Below, one piece after another: positions 17,432 through 28,118 of a stretch of 64,000 bases of DNA (its first letter is position 1; every line of letters starts with the position of its first letter). Source of the DNA: Arsukibacterium indicum (GTDB lineage Bacteria > Pseudomonadota > Gammaproteobacteria > Enterobacterales > Alteromonadaceae); assembly GCF_019100565.1 (NCBI RefSeq), contig NZ_JAHRID010000002.1, positions 310,001 through 374,000 on the forward strand, read 5' to 3'. Under the pieces are notes generated by a model that saw only the letters and a program-made list of their open reading frames with translations, searched no databases and had not been told where the DNA came from. The position numbers and the translations under genes were made by a program.

Positions 17432-19207
17432 TTACTGTTTACTGACAACCTGAATATTTAATTCAGCCAGCTGAGCCGGATTAGCTTCACCCGGGGCATC
17501 GGTCAGTGGGCAGGCAGCCGTAGCTGTTTTAGGAAACGCCATCACATCACGGATTGACGTGGCACCCGTCATCAGCATTACCAGCCGGTCAAGACCAAAG
17601 GCCAAACCAGCATGAGGTGGCGCACCGAACTTTAATGCTTCGAGCAGGAAGCCGAACTTTTCGTTTGCTTCTTCATCACTGATGCCCAGTAATTTAAATA
17701 CCTTGGCCTGCACCTCTGCATTATGGATACGGACTGAGCCGCCACCTAACTCAGTGCCGTTCAGCACCATATCATAAGCGTTCGACAATAACGTGGTATG
17801 GTCCAGCTGCCCGGTTGGTGTCGCCATAAATGCGGCAGTGTCCAGCGGCGCCGTAAACGGATGATGCACAGCCGTGTGGCTGCCATCGTCGTTCTCTTCA
17901 AACATGGGGAAATCTACCACCCATAATGGTTTCCAGCCGGGTACCGTTAATCCCAAATCGTTGCCCAGTTTCAGGCGCAGTGCGCCCATTGCCTCACAGA
18001 CCACTTTATAACTGTCAGCGCCAAAGAAAATCATATCGCCATTAGCGGCAGCGGTGCGCGCTAAAATGCTCTGGACTATGTCAGCAGTTAAAAACTTCGC
18101 CACCGGTGACTGAATACCATCGATACCGGCAGTCACGTCATTTACCTTCATCCAGGCAAGACCTTTAGCACCATAAATACCAACAAAACTGGTGTAGTTA
18201 TCAATGTCTTTGCGCGAGACTTTATCAGCAGCAGCCGGTACTTTAAGTGCCACTACCCGGCCTTTTGGATCATTAGCCGGGCCGGAAAACACTTTAAACT
18301 CAACATCTTTAACTAAGTCGGCAATGTCGACAAACTGCATCGGGTTGCGTAAGTCGGGTTTATCAGAGCCGTATAACCGCATGGCTTCGTGAAAGGTCAT
18401 CTGCGGAAATTCACCCAGATCCACATCCAGTTGCTGTAAAAACAACTGGCGAACCATTTGCTCTGTCACCGCCATAACCTGCTCAGCGCTCATAAAGGAG
18501 GTTTCAATATCAATCTGAGTGAACTCTGGCTGGCGATCTGCCCGTAAATCTTCGTCACGGAAACATTTTACAATCTGATAGTAGCGGTCAAGGCCTGACA
18601 TCATCAGCAACTGCTTAAACAATTGCGGTGATTGCGGCAGCGCGAAAAACTGGCCCTGATGGGTCCGGCTTGGCACCAGATAATCGCGGGCACCTTCTGG
18701 GGTTGCCTTGGTGAGAATTGGCGTCTCAACGTCTAAAAAGCCATTGCTGTCCATAAAGTTACGAACAAAACTAGTGACGCGGGCCCGGAACTTCAGCCGC
18801 TCACTCATCACCGGACGGCGTAAGTCCAGATAGCGGTATTTCAGGCGCTGCTCTTCGCTGTTGTCGTGGTTAAAATCCAGCGGCAGCGGCGCCGCTTTAT
18901 TTAAAATGGTTAAACCGCTGGCGTAGACTTCGACTTCACCCGTTGCCATATCGGCATTGATTTGGGATGCCGGCCGTAACCGCACTTCACCGGTTACCGT
19001 AATGCAGAATTCGTTTCTTAAGGTGTAGGCCAGATCAAATAATTCTGTTAAATCCGGGTCACAAATTACCTGTACCATGCCTTCACGGTCACGCAAATCA
19101 ATAAAAATAACGCCACCAAGATCCCGGCGCCGGTTTACCCAGCCACACAATGAAACCTGTTGCCCGGCATGTTGGGCAGTTAAAAAACCGCAATAATGGC
19201 TACGCAT
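17432..19207 (-). CDS. aspS: Aspartate-tRNA ligase
   Basis: 591 aa, bacterial-type class IIb synthetase that charges tRNA-Asp. An N-terminal OB anticodon-binding domain (about 1-105), class II motif 2 ([18 protein letters not shown]), a GAD insertion domain (about 290-420) and motif 3 ([13 protein letters not shown]) are visible. It is upstream of yebC-ruvCAB in the same direction. Confidence 0.98.
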   Translation of the reverse strand: MRSHYCGFLTAQHAGQQVSLCGWVNRRRDLGGVIFIDLRDREGMVQVICDPDLTELFDLAYTLRNEFCITVTGEVRLRPASQINADMATGEVEVYASGLTILNKAAPLPLDFNHDNSEEQRLKYRYLDLRRPVMSERLKFRARVTSFVRNFMDSNGFLDVETPILTKATPEGARDYLVPSRTHQGQFFALPQSPQLFKQLLMMSGLDRYYQIVKCFRDEDLRADRQPEFTQIDIETSFMSAEQVMAVTEQMVRQLFLQQLDVDLGEFPQMTFHEAMRLYGSDKPDLRNPMQFVDIADLVKDVEFKVFSGPANDPKGRVVALKVPAAADKVSRKDIDNYTSFVGIYGAKGLAWMKVNDVTAGIDGIQSPVAKFLTADIVQSILARTAAANGDMIFFGADSYKVVCEAMGALRLKLGNDLGLTVPGWKPLWVVDFPMFEENDDGSHTAVHHPFTAPLDTAAFMATPTGQLDHTTLLSNAYDMVLNGTELGGGSVRIHNAEVQAKVFKLLGISDEEANEKFGFLLEALKFGAPPHAGLAFGLDRLVMLMTGATSIRDVMAFPKTATAACPLTDAPGEANPAQLAELNIQVVSKQ

Positions 19208-19290
19208 TAACCTTTCCTTCTATCTCTTTGGTCAGCCGCTGTAAAATGACCGCCAATTATATAGAAATAGCGCCTAATGTCACTGCCCGT

Positions 19291-22125
19291 TCATGAAAAC
19301 TCTCGTTCGGTAAAACTGTAGCCATTTTTACCCTGTTGCTTTGCCAGGTACATTTGTTTGTCTGCCTGTTTGAGCAAAGCACTGCTGTTGGTCGCGTCAT
19401 GCGGATAAATTGCGATACCAATACTGGCCCCTACCTGCACTTCACCAAAAGACAGCTGCAGCGGTTGGCCCAGCTTATAAAGTATTTTTTCTGCAACAAT
19501 CGCCGCATCATCACGATGCAGCAGCGCTGTTAGCAATATCACAAACTCATCACCGCCAAACCGGGCCACCGTATCACTTTTCCGGATGCACCCTTCCAGT
19601 ACCCCAGCCAGTTTCAGTAACAACTCATCACCAGCATCATGGCCATGGATATCGTTTACTTCTTTGAAACCGTCAAGGTCCAGAAAAAGTACCGCCAGTA
19701 TCTCATTATGCCGGCTGTGTTGCTCAAGTGCCTGATCAATCCTTTCTTTTAGCAGGCTGCGATTGGGTAAACCGGTTAAATCGTCATGGGTGGCCATGTA
19801 GCGCATTTTATGCTCAGCTTCGCGCCGCAAGTTCACTTCCCGGCGCAAAAATAAGTTCCAGACAATAAATACGGCTATCAGTACCAGGGTGACAGCCACG
19901 ACTTGCCAGACAATCTGATACACCCTTTTGCGGTCAATACCCTGGGTTATTTCAAAATCAAACCAGCGCTGATAAATCTGAGTTCGCTCGGTTTCACCAA
20001 TGCTGCGCAGCCCCTTGTTTAAAATGGCGACCAACGGCTGATAATCACTGCGAACCGCCACCAGCGACGGATAATCTGGCAAATCGTCAATCAGTTGCAT
20101 TCGTAAATTAATCGCGTTAGAGCGTTTTAAGGCTCGACTACCGGCCTCTACCGAATCCAGCACATAGTCAACCCGGTTAGCCTGCAATAAGCGCAGACCA
20201 TCCTGTAAATCGCTGATGGTAATAACCTCAACACCGGGTACAATATCAGGCAAGTGCTCTGCCAACTGATAATCGCGGAAGATAGCAATTCGCTTAGTGC
20301 GAAGATCGCTGGCGCTTGTAACGTTTTCGCTGTTTATATGGCTTATTACTGCCCATTTCACCGACCAGAAGGGTTCAGTAAAACGAGCATAGGCTTCCCG
20401 TTCAGCTAACGGCGAAACATTGGCCACTAAATCGATATTACGCTGCTCCAGATCGATAAGGATCTGTTCAAACTCATCGTAAGGCTGAAGTTCAAACTGA
20501 ATATTTAACCGGGTAGCCAGAATGCTTAAAATCTCCTGACTCACTCCGGCAACATTGCCATCCTCATCAACAAACTCCATAGGCGGCCAGTTGCTGATAA
20601 TACCTACCCTGAGCGGTGTATGCGCGGCTAACCAGTCGCGTTCCTCCGGTGTTAGCGGAATCTTATTACTAAAGTCAGCAAAGTAGCTTTGTTCTGGCGA
20701 GCTTACCCATTTTTTTTCGATGGCAATAAGTTCAGCCAGCGAGAACTGATTAAAGCCTTCTCTTATCTTCTCTGCCAGCTCAGTGTTTTCAATATGAGTA
20801 AACGCATACAGCGGCGCAAATATACGACTTGCCGGCATAACATCGAAGTCACTCGCCAGGTTAAGCTGCTGTAGCCGGTTTTGCGCAATCACCTCGGCCC
20901 CGAAAAAACCAGCTATTTCCCCGTCAATCGATGCTTGTGTCAACGATTCAAGTGACGGATAGCGTTTGAACGTTGCACCAGGATATTGCCGCTGCAACTC
21001 GGGCAAATAATTGGCATTATTAAAAATGCCAATGTTGCCGCTGAAATTACTGTCCAGTGCTGAAATACTGCTATTTTTCAGCCGGTAAAAAGCCGTACTG
21101 AAGCTATATAAATGGTAAGCCTTAATAAGCTGCGGGCTCATGTTTTCGATGTCTGGAAAGCCGATATGAGCATCAATCCGCTGATTAACCAGACTCGCCA
21201 GACTGTCACCAGAATTATCCGGAACAAAAGCAATACTGGTGCCGGTTTTCTCTGACCATAAGCGCCATAAATCAACCAGCAGGCCAGTGGCCTCCCCCTG
21301 AGACGATACATCCATAAAGGGCTGATTCAGCACGGATAAGCCAAGTAACAGCGTATCATCGTTGTCAACTTTAAAACCCAGCCACTTGCGCTCCAGTTCA
21401 TTTAAGGTTGCTGCTGATACTGCTGCCGCATAGCTTTCTAACCGGTCGTTTAACGGGGAGTTTAACGGCACGCCAAATACCAGTTTGATAGCCTGCAACG
21501 GCAGCTTTTTGTATAGCGGAAACTGGTTATTTAAATCCTGATAAGCAGCGTAGCGTGGTGACAAACGATCCAGTGAAGCAAAGGCTTTCAGGTTACCTGC
21601 CAGCGCCTCATCATACATTTGAGTGACGGTCTGGTATTGTCGTAACAACGCGCCAGGCAGACGCTGATTCAATGTCGCAACATGACTGGAGTTTTCGACC
21701 ACACCAATGGCAAACGGCATTAAATTCTGCAGCGTTTCCACTCTTAGCAAATCACGGTGGACAAACACATTGCTGAAAATGGTGATATTAATGTCGTACA
21801 GGTTGTAATCTTTGGCCCGTTGTTCTGTGTAGGCCATACCGCCGTGCAAATCTACCTTGCCAGCATTGAGTAGTGCCACTGTTTCTGGCCACTCGGCCAT
21901 AACAAACTCAATATTAAACTGCTGCTGGCGGGCAATTTCGCGCCAGTAATCGACCAGCAGGCCATCTGGCCGGCCCTGCTCATCAACAAACATATACGGA
22001 TAAGTGTCGTTGCTAAGTGCAACTTTTAAGGTCTCATTTGTTCCGTATGCCGCTTCGGCTGTTGCCCGTTCACAGATTACAAAACACAACAACAGGACAG
22101 CAGTACAAAATAATCTTCTGATCAT
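19291..22125 (-). CDS. Diguanylate cyclase with three periplasmic SBP-like domains
   Basis: About 944 aa from the MIRRLF start, where the signal peptide begins; an upstream in-frame ATG at 22176 would only add a hydrophilic leader. Three consecutive solute-binding (PBPb/SBP_bac_3-like) domains cover roughly 30-250, 260-480 and 490-725. They open with similar phrases (LKVALSNDTYPYMFVDEQG in the first, LRVGIISNWPPMEFVDEDG in the third). A transmembrane helix (about 738-760) leads to a GGDEF domain with intact GGDEF (about 857-861) and an RxxD inhibitory site (RKSD) five residues before it. Likely role: amino-acid-like ligand sensing that controls c-di-GMP synthesis. Confidence 0.9.
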   Translation of the reverse strand: MIRRLFCTAVLLLCFVICERATAEAAYGTNETLKVALSNDTYPYMFVDEQGRPDGLLVDYWREIARQQQFNIEFVMAEWPETVALLNAGKVDLHGGMAYTEQRAKDYNLYDINITIFSNVFVHRDLLRVETLQNLMPFAIGVVENSSHVATLNQRLPGALLRQYQTVTQMYDEALAGNLKAFASLDRLSPRYAAYQDLNNQFPLYKKLPLQAIKLVFGVPLNSPLNDRLESYAAAVSAATLNELERKWLGFKVDNDDTLLLGLSVLNQPFMDVSSQGEATGLLVDLWRLWSEKTGTSIAFVPDNSGDSLASLVNQRIDAHIGFPDIENMSPQLIKAYHLYSFSTAFYRLKNSSISALDSNFSGNIGIFNNANYLPELQRQYPGATFKRYPSLESLTQASIDGEIAGFFGAEVIAQNRLQQLNLASDFDVMPASRIFAPLYAFTHIENTELAEKIREGFNQFSLAELIAIEKKWVSSPEQSYFADFSNKIPLTPEERDWLAAHTPLRVGIISNWPPMEFVDEDGNVAGVSQEILSILATRLNIQFELQPYDEFEQILIDLEQRNIDLVANVSPLAEREAYARFTEPFWSVKWAVISHINSENVTSASDLRTKRIAIFRDYQLAEHLPDIVPGVEVITISDLQDGLRLLQANRVDYVLDSVEAGSRALKRSNAINLRMQLIDDLPDYPSLVAVRSDYQPLVAILNKGLRSIGETERTQIYQRWFDFEITQGIDRKRVYQIVWQVVAVTLVLIAVFIVWNLFLRREVNLRREAEHKMRYMATHDDLTGLPNRSLLKERIDQALEQHSRHNEILAVLFLDLDGFKEVNDIHGHDAGDELLLKLAGVLEGCIRKSDTVARFGGDEFVILLTALLHRDDAAIVAEKILYKLGQPLQLSFGEVQVGASIGIAIYPHDATNSSALLKQADKQMYLAKQQGKNGYSFTEREFS

Positions 22126-22328
22126 GTGTTTAGACTGATAGTTAATGTCATATTGTTGTACCCTTACCGCCCGCATTGGTCAAGTTAAGCACAGTTCCGG
22201 ATTCATAGCAGACTATTTTGTCGTGCTGCAGTTTGCTTTTGGCTGGTCGCAACAATTCAGGTAAACTAGCGCATTCAGATTTATATCGCGAGTTCAGCCA
22301 TTCCCGCGCAGCACCGGTGCTTTACATT

Positions 22329-23054
22329 ATGCAAAAAGATCATATATACGCCGAGCCCTTAGCTCAGATCCAGGATTTCCGCTTTGATGATCAGGTAGCA
22401 GAAGTGTTTCCTGACATGATTCAGCGCTCAATTCCGGGTTATCAGACCATCATTCAGACTATTGGTAAGCTTACTGCGCGCTATCAGCAAGCCAACAGTC
22501 ATTATTATGATTTAGGGTGCTCACTGGGAACTGCCAGTCTGGCAATGCGCCGCAATATCAATGTCAGCGGCGCCCGTCTTATTGCGGTAGATAACAGCAA
22601 AGCTATGCTGGAGCGTTGTGAGCGGCATTTGCTGGCATTTCGCTCAGACGTTCCGGTAAGTCTGGAGCTGGCTGATATCCGTGATATCAGCATTGAGAAT
22701 GCCGCCGTAGTGGTTATAAATTTTACCCTGCAGTTTCTGGCGCCAGAGCACAGGGATGCCCTGATCAACAAAATTTACCAGGGTTTAAAGCCCGGCGGTG
22801 TGCTGATATTGTCTGAAAAATTTATTGCTCATAGTGACACTACCAATACATTGCTGGTCGATTTACACCTGGATTTTAAACGGGCCAACGGTTACAGCGA
22901 GCTGGAAATCAGCCAGAAGCGTTCTGCGCTGGAGAATGTAATGAAGCCCGACACCCTGGCACAGCATCAGCAAAGGTTACAGCAAGCCGGCTTCAGTGAA
23001 CATAGCCTGTGGTTCCAGTGTTTTAACTTTTGCTCAATGGTTGCAATCAAATAG
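22329..23054 (+). CDS. cmoA: Carboxy-S-adenosyl-L-methionine synthase CmoA
   Basis: Converts SAM and prephenate to carboxy-SAM for wobble uridine modification. 241 aa from the ATG at 22329 (MQKDHIYAEPLAQIQDFRFDDQVAEVFPDM), the standard CmoA start; an upstream in-frame ATG gives a non-homologous leader. The Rossmann methyltransferase fold shows YDLGCSLGTAS and IAVDNSKAMLERC. cmoB follows after 27 bp. Confidence 0.97.
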   Translation: MQKDHIYAEPLAQIQDFRFDDQVAEVFPDMIQRSIPGYQTIIQTIGKLTARYQQANSHYYDLGCSLGTASLAMRRNINVSGARLIAVDNSKAMLERCERHLLAFRSDVPVSLELADIRDISIENAAVVVINFTLQFLAPEHRDALINKIYQGLKPGGVLILSEKFIAHSDTTNTLLVDLHLDFKRANGYSELEISQKRSALENVMKPDTLAQHQQRLQQAGFSEHSLWFQCFNFCSMVAIK

Positions 23055-23081
23055 GCCTGCCGGCCAATACAGGGAAACCCA

Positions 23082-24047
23082 ATGCTTGATTTCACCCCTT
23101 TTTATGCAAAATTAGCCAGTAATAAGTTACATGCCTGGTTGCAAACGCTGCCTGCTCAGTTAGCTAACTGGCAGCGCCAAGCCCTGCATGGCGATTTTAA
23201 ACAATGGCAAAAAGTAATTACCAACCTGCCCGCCACTGATGTCAGCACTATTGAACTGACCAACGCAGTGCAGTTTGGTACAGCAGCGGATATCAGCGAG
23301 GGCCAGGCAGAACGGATCCGTTTTTTACTGCAGCAGCTTAAACCCTGGCGTAAAGGCCCTTTTACCATCCATGGCATCGAGATTGATACTGAATGGCGTT
23401 CAGATTTTAAATGGGACCGTGTTTTGCCGCACATCAGCCCGCTGACGGGTCGCACAGTGCTGGATGTGGGTTGTGGCAGTGGTTACCATTTATGGAGAAT
23501 GCGCGGGGCCGGCGCCCAATTCGTGGTGGGCATTGACCCGTCTCAACTGTTTTACAGCCAGTTTCAGGCTATTAAACACTTTAACCCTGATCCTGATGTA
23601 CATCTGATCCCGCTGGGCATTGACGATATGCCGCCACTTGCCCAGTTCGACACGGTTTTTTCAATGGGAGTGTTGTACCACCGACGCTCTCCAATTGATT
23701 TTTTGCAGCAATTAAAACAGCAATTACGCCCGGGCGGCGAGCTTGTGCTGGAAACGCTGGTAGTGCCAGGTGACGAACACACTGTGCTGGTACCTGGTGA
23801 GCGTTATGCCAAAATGCGTAACGTCTGGTTTATTCCAAGTACCCTTGCCCTATGCCACTGGTTAAGCCGGCTAGGTTTTAAAGAACCGAAAGTGGTTGAT
23901 TTAAATACAACCAGTCTGACAGAGCAACGGGCAACCGCCTGGATGGAAAATGAAAGTTTAATTGATTTTCTCGACCCGACTGACCATAGTAAAACCATTG
24001 AAGGGTACCCTGCGCCATTACGTGCTGTGATTGTTGCCACCATTTAG
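23082..24047 (+). CDS. cmoB: tRNA U34 carboxymethyltransferase CmoB
   Basis: 321 aa. It transfers the carboxymethyl group of carboxy-SAM to 5-hydroxyuridine at tRNA position 34. The SAM-type motif [15 protein letters not shown], the preceding [17 protein letters not shown] and the downstream [16 protein letters not shown] match CmoB. It is in an operon with cmoA. Confidence 0.97.
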   Translation: MLDFTPFYAKLASNKLHAWLQTLPAQLANWQRQALHGDFKQWQKVITNLPATDVSTIELTNAVQFGTAADISEGQAERIRFLLQQLKPWRKGPFTIHGIEIDTEWRSDFKWDRVLPHISPLTGRTVLDVGCGSGYHLWRMRGAGAQFVVGIDPSQLFYSQFQAIKHFNPDPDVHLIPLGIDDMPPLAQFDTVFSMGVLYHRRSPIDFLQQLKQQLRPGGELVLETLVVPGDEHTVLVPGERYAKMRNVWFIPSTLALCHWLSRLGFKEPKVVDLNTTSLTEQRATAWMENESLIDFLDPTDHSKTIEGYPAPLRAVIVATI

Positions 24048-24069
24048 TTTAAGAAGGATCCAGTCTGCT

Positions 24070-24957
24070 ATGCCCTACCGCCCCCGCTCAACCCTGGAAC
24101 AATGGCGCATATTACAGGCCGTTGTTGATGCCGGCGGCTACGCTCAGGCAGCCGACTTATTGAATAAAAGTCAGTCATCACTTAATCATGCTGTTGCCAA
24201 ATTGCAATCACAATTAGGGGTTGAACTGCTGGAGGTAATTGGCCGTAAAGCGCAACTTACCGATGCCGGTGAGGTAATGCTGCGACGCTCCCGGGTGCTA
24301 ACCCAGCAAATAGAAGACCTGGAGCTGTTAGCAGACAATATCGAACAGGGTTGGGAGCCCGAAATCAGGGTAGCGGTGGAGCTTGCCTACCCGAAACAAT
24401 ATTTATATCGCGCCTTACAGAAATTTTATCCGCAGAGCCGCGGTAGCAGGGTTCAGATAATTGATACCGTATTAACCGGCACCAGCGAAGTCATTGTTCA
24501 GAAAAAAGCTGATTTAGTGATCGCAGGAGTGGTACCCAAAGGCTACCTGGGCGAACCTTTATATGTCAGCCGTTTTATCCCGGTGGTGGGCGCCGGCCAT
24601 GAGCTGGCCCGCCTGGCAACCCTCGATCAGAACCAACTTAGTCAGTATTTACAAATTGTTATCCGCGATACGGCGCAAAAGCCATTAGAGAATATGGGCT
24701 GGTTAAAAGCCGAACAGCGCTGGACGGTCGATAACTTTAACGAGGCTATCGAAATTTTACAGATGGATCTGGGTTTTTGCTGGTTGCCCGACTTTACAGT
24801 GACCGAAGCGCTGGCAAAAGGCTCACTGGTTCAAATCCAGCTAAATAAAAGCTCAGAGCGGCTGGTACCTATGTCATTGTTAACGCCGCAGGAAGAGACA
24901 CTGGGGCCTGGCAGTAAACAATTACGCCAGTTAATTCTGGCTGAACACCTTAAATAA
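24070..24957 (+). CDS. LysR-family transcriptional regulator
   Basis: 295 aa from the ATG at 24070, which has AAGGA about 12 nt upstream; an earlier in-frame start lies inside cmoB. The N-terminal winged HTH (about 8-68) reads WRILQAVVDAGGYAQAADLLNKSQSSLNHAVAKLQSQLGV in pieces typical of LysR. A substrate-binding domain follows (about 93-290). Being co-directional with cmoAB and a small unknown gene gives no clue to its target. LysR genes are usually autoregulated from a divergent partner, and none is divergent here. Confidence 0.88.
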   Translation: MPYRPRSTLEQWRILQAVVDAGGYAQAADLLNKSQSSLNHAVAKLQSQLGVELLEVIGRKAQLTDAGEVMLRRSRVLTQQIEDLELLADNIEQGWEPEIRVAVELAYPKQYLYRALQKFYPQSRGSRVQIIDTVLTGTSEVIVQKKADLVIAGVVPKGYLGEPLYVSRFIPVVGAGHELARLATLDQNQLSQYLQIVIRDTAQKPLENMGWLKAEQRWTVDNFNEAIEILQMDLGFCWLPDFTVTEALAKGSLVQIQLNKSSERLVPMSLLTPQEETLGPGSKQLRQLILAEHLK

Positions 24958-24965
24958 GGATAGCT

Positions 24966-25373
24966 ATGCAAACAACTGAAATAAGCAAACTGATGCAGGA
25001 ATCTGCCCGCGATGCGGTCAGTTACGTGGCAGAGCAGCATAAGCTGCAGCTTGATTTTAGCCTGAGCAGCTTGCAGGAAATTGATGCTGTACTGGCTACC
25101 CTGCATCAGCATCAACAACAGCAAAGCCATTCTGCTGAGTTAATTTTTACATTAAGTAATATTCTTGGCGCCTACATAGGTGAAGTTTTTATCAGCAACT
25201 ATGGCGGCAACTGGCACAGCAATACCGCCGATAACGCTGCACCCTACATTGCTGTACAACTATCGGACAAAGAATTCCCATTTGCATCAGTATGTTACCA
25301 TAAAATAATGCAAGACAACTCCATCAGTGTTGCCGACTATGTCAAACAAGCTGCTGCAAATGTCATGCAGTAA
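24966..25373 (+). CDS. Uncharacterised 135-aa protein
   Basis: Not assigned to a family with confidence. The N-terminal half is helical (ISKLMQESARDAVSYVAEQH; LQEIDAVLATLHQHQQQQ). The middle has an eye-catching LGAYIGEVFISNYGGNWH segment, a pattern seen in several uncharacterised bacterial protein families. The C-terminus is polar. No signal peptide or membrane segment. It begins 8 bp after the LysR gene with a good AAGGATAG context, so the two are probably co-transcribed. Confidence 0.75.
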   Translation: MQTTEISKLMQESARDAVSYVAEQHKLQLDFSLSSLQEIDAVLATLHQHQQQQSHSAELIFTLSNILGAYIGEVFISNYGGNWHSNTADNAAPYIAVQLSDKEFPFASVCYHKIMQDNSISVADYVKQAAANVMQ

Positions 25374-25448
25374 TGCTTTTGTCGGCGCCATTAAGCAGGT
25401 AAAATACGCGCCGATTCAGCCAACCAACCAAGCCAATCGAGGAAAGCC

Positions 25449-26492
25449 GTGAGCAAGCAAAACACATCTTTAAGCTACAAAGACGCCGGAGTTGATATAG
25501 ATGCCGGCAATGCCCTGGTAGATCGGATTAAAGGCGCTGTAAAACGCACGACCCGTCCGGAAGTCATGGGAGGCTTAGGTGGCTTTGGCGCCTTGTGTCA
25601 GATCCCGGCAGGCTATAAAGAGCCGGTACTGGTTTCTGGTACCGACGGTGTTGGTACCAAGTTACGGCTGGCGATGGACTTAAAACGCCACGATGGTGTT
25701 GGTATCGATTTAGTGGCCATGTGTGTTAACGATTTAGTTGTGCAAGGCGCAGAACCACTGTTTTTCCTGGATTACTATGCCACGGGTAAACTTGATGTTG
25801 ATACCGCTTCCGCTGTGGTTGGCGGTATAGCAGAAGGCTGTGTGCAATCAGGTTGTGCTTTGGTCGGTGGTGAAACAGCTGAAATGCCGGGTATGTACCA
25901 TGGTGACGATTACGACATCGCCGGTTTTTGCGTAGGCGTGGTTGAAAAAGCTGACATTATTGACGGCAGCAAAGTTAAAGCCGGTGATCAGCTGATTGCA
26001 TTGGCGTCATCAGGCCCTCACTCCAATGGTTTTTCCCTGATCAGAAAAGTACTGGAAGTCAGCGGTCAATCAGCTGACACTTTACTTGAAGGTAAAAGCC
26101 TGGCCGACCATTTGCTTGAACCAACCCGCATTTACGTTAAAAACCTGCTGGCGCTAATTAAGCAAATGCCAGTGCATGCACTTTGCCACATCACTGGTGG
26201 TGGCTTCTGGGAAAATATTCCGCGGGTACTGCCAGCTGACACCAAAGCAGTAATAAACGGCAAAAGCTGGCAATGGCCGGCTATTTTCAAATGGTTACAG
26301 CAGCAAGGCAATATCAGCCAGCATGAGATGTACCGCACTTTTAACTGTGGCGTTGGTATGTTGTTAGTGGTACCTGCCGACTCGCTGCAAGCCGCACTGG
26401 CTAACTTGCAAGCTGCCGGTGAAACAGTCTGGCATCTGGGCGAGATCCAGAGCGCGGCTGATGGTGAAGAACTCGTTATTATCAACGAATAG
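25449..26492 (+). CDS. purM: Phosphoribosylformylglycinamidine cyclo-ligase (AIR synthetase)
   Basis: 347 aa with a GTG start preceded by GAGGAAA at good spacing. It catalyses the ATP-dependent ring closure of FGAM to AIR in purine synthesis. Family motifs include [16 protein letters not shown] at the N-terminus, [31 protein letters not shown] and [13 protein letters not shown]. purN follows after 8 bp. I could not see a PurR-type operator upstream. Confidence 0.98.
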   Translation: MSKQNTSLSYKDAGVDIDAGNALVDRIKGAVKRTTRPEVMGGLGGFGALCQIPAGYKEPVLVSGTDGVGTKLRLAMDLKRHDGVGIDLVAMCVNDLVVQGAEPLFFLDYYATGKLDVDTASAVVGGIAEGCVQSGCALVGGETAEMPGMYHGDDYDIAGFCVGVVEKADIIDGSKVKAGDQLIALASSGPHSNGFSLIRKVLEVSGQSADTLLEGKSLADHLLEPTRIYVKNLLALIKQMPVHALCHITGGGFWENIPRVLPADTKAVINGKSWQWPAIFKWLQQQGNISQHEMYRTFNCGVGMLLVVPADSLQAALANLQAAGETVWHLGEIQSAADGEELVIINE

Positions 26493-26500
26493 GGCTGTCG

Positions 26501-27151
26501 ATGAAATCTATAGTAGTACTGATTTCAGGAAATGGCTCCAATCTGCAGGCAGTAATCGATGCCTGTGCCAGCGGTTTTATCGCTGGCCGGGTGTCGGCAG
26601 TTATCTCCAATAAAACGGCAGTATATGGGTTACAGCGTGCAGCCGAGGCAGGCATTGCAAACCACGCCTTGAGCCATAAAAACTTTGCCAGCCGTGACGC
26701 ATATGATAAAGAGTTAATTACCCTTATTGACAGCTATAAACCCGATTTGGTGGTGTTGGCCGGCTTTATGCGGATCCTGACCGCCGGCTTTGTCAGCCAC
26801 TACAGCGGAAAATTATTGAACATTCATCCGTCTTTGCTGCCGAAGTATCAGGGATTAAACACTCACCAGCGGGCAATTGATGCCGGCGACACTGAACATG
26901 GCTGTAGTGTGCATTTTGTGACAGAACAGCTTGACGGTGGCCCGGTAATACTGCAAGCCAAAGTGCCGGTGTTCCCTGAAGATGATGCCAATACTGTCGC
27001 TGCACGGGTACACGAGCAGGAACATCAGCTTTACCCGCTGGTTATCCGCTGGTTCTGTCAAAACCGTTTACAACAACGCGGCGATAAGGCATGGTTAGAT
27101 AATAATTTATTGTCGGAACAAGGATATGCAAACGATGAGGACGAATTTTAA
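26501..27151 (+). CDS. purN: Phosphoribosylglycinamide formyltransferase
   Basis: 216 aa. It uses 10-formyl-THF to formylate GAR. The N-terminal phosphate-binding SGNGSNLQA and the catalytic context NIHPSLLPKYQGLNTHQRAID with GCSVHFVTEQLDGG (Asn, His, Asp triad) are intact. It is in an operon with purM. Its 3' end overlaps the next gene by 26 bp. Confidence 0.97.
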   Translation: MKSIVVLISGNGSNLQAVIDACASGFIAGRVSAVISNKTAVYGLQRAAEAGIANHALSHKNFASRDAYDKELITLIDSYKPDLVVLAGFMRILTAGFVSHYSGKLLNIHPSLLPKYQGLNTHQRAIDAGDTEHGCSVHFVTEQLDGGPVILQAKVPVFPEDDANTVAARVHEQEHQLYPLVIRWFCQNRLQQRGDKAWLDNNLLSEQGYANDEDEF

Positions 27152-27893
27152 ATGGCGCCTGCTGGCGTCATTGCTTTTAACCAGCCTGCTTACTCATTCC
27201 GGAATAACTTACGCTCAAACTGCCCCTGATCCACAAACTGCTGAACAATCGGCTCAGTTTCGTCAATTTTCTGCCGATTATCTGGTTTACCGTGCCGGCA
27301 AAAAGCACGGCGAAGCCAATCGCTATCTCAAATTCAAAAATGATCGTTACCAGATGGGCTACAGCAGTGACATTAGCTGGCTGATTTTTAGTGATAAACG
27401 GCAGGAAACCAGCGAGTTTGTGGTTAACAATGATAAAGTTCAGCCACTTAATTATGTGATGAAACGCCGGGGTACCGGCCCGAGCCGCCATTACGAGTTA
27501 CATTTAGATCCGGCAAAAGAGCAATTAACTGTAGGTAAATCAAAGGAAGTTAAACAGGGCAGCTGGCAGGATGACTGGCTGGATCCGCTTAGCTATCATC
27601 AGCAACTGGTAATTGATCTGCGTGCCGGTAAAACTGAGTTTTTTTATGAAGTGTTAAATCGCAACGGTAACAGCAAAACCTATCATTACAAGGTGATAAT
27701 GGAAGAACCACTGGCACTGCCTTATGGTACCGTGCGCACTTTACGGATTGCCAGAATGGATGATCCGGAAAAACAAGTTTACGCCTGGGTGGCACCAGAG
27801 CTGGATTATATGCTGGTGCGTTTATGGCGTGGCGAAGACAATGTTGAGCAATTTGATGTGCAATTACATAAACTTGAGTTTATAACCCCTTAG
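27126..27893 (+). CDS. DUF3108 domain protein, exported
   Basis: 255 aa (252 from the second ATG at 27135, which has the better spaced AAGG). The N-terminal signal peptide LLASLLLTSLLTHSGITYAQ is cleaved near AQT. The rest fits DUF3108, a periplasmic beta-rich family: FSADYLVYRAGKKHGEANRYL, then YEVLNRNGNSKTYHYKV, and finally YAWVAPELDYMLVRLWRGED. It overlaps purN and is probably its operon mate; function is unknown in the family. Confidence 0.85.
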   Translation: MQTMRTNFKWRLLASLLLTSLLTHSGITYAQTAPDPQTAEQSAQFRQFSADYLVYRAGKKHGEANRYLKFKNDRYQMGYSSDISWLIFSDKRQETSEFVVNNDKVQPLNYVMKRRGTGPSRHYELHLDPAKEQLTVGKSKEVKQGSWQDDWLDPLSYHQQLVIDLRAGKTEFFYEVLNRNGNSKTYHYKVIMEEPLALPYGTVRTLRIARMDDPEKQVYAWVAPELDYMLVRLWRGEDNVEQFDVQLHKLEFITP

Positions 27894-27905
27894 TTGCCCC
27901 CTCTT

Positions 27906-27954
27906 CCGGTTGCGCCTGTATGACATTTCTTAGCGTCAATACAGGCGCAACCGG
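27906..27954 (+). terminator. Long perfect hairpin after the DUF3108 gene
   Basis: CCGGTTGCGCCTGTA (27906-27920) and TACAGGCGCAACCGG (27940-27954) are exact 15-bp arms, and TGAC/GTCA extends pairing inward. It lies 12 bp after the stop. No U run follows, so the hairpin may protect the mRNA 3' end or need Rho. Confidence 0.55.
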
Positions 27955-28118
27955 CAACTCCTGGCAACAGCAGCTCCCTTTATACAAGTCACGCCAACTG
28001 AGCCAGCAGCTGGCCTTTCCGCGTATAAATCATTGTCATCATTTATTTGCAGATACAATTCTGAGAAAAGCCGGATATCGCTTGCAACTTTTTTCAAAGC
28101 AATCTAAGCTTAACAGTT

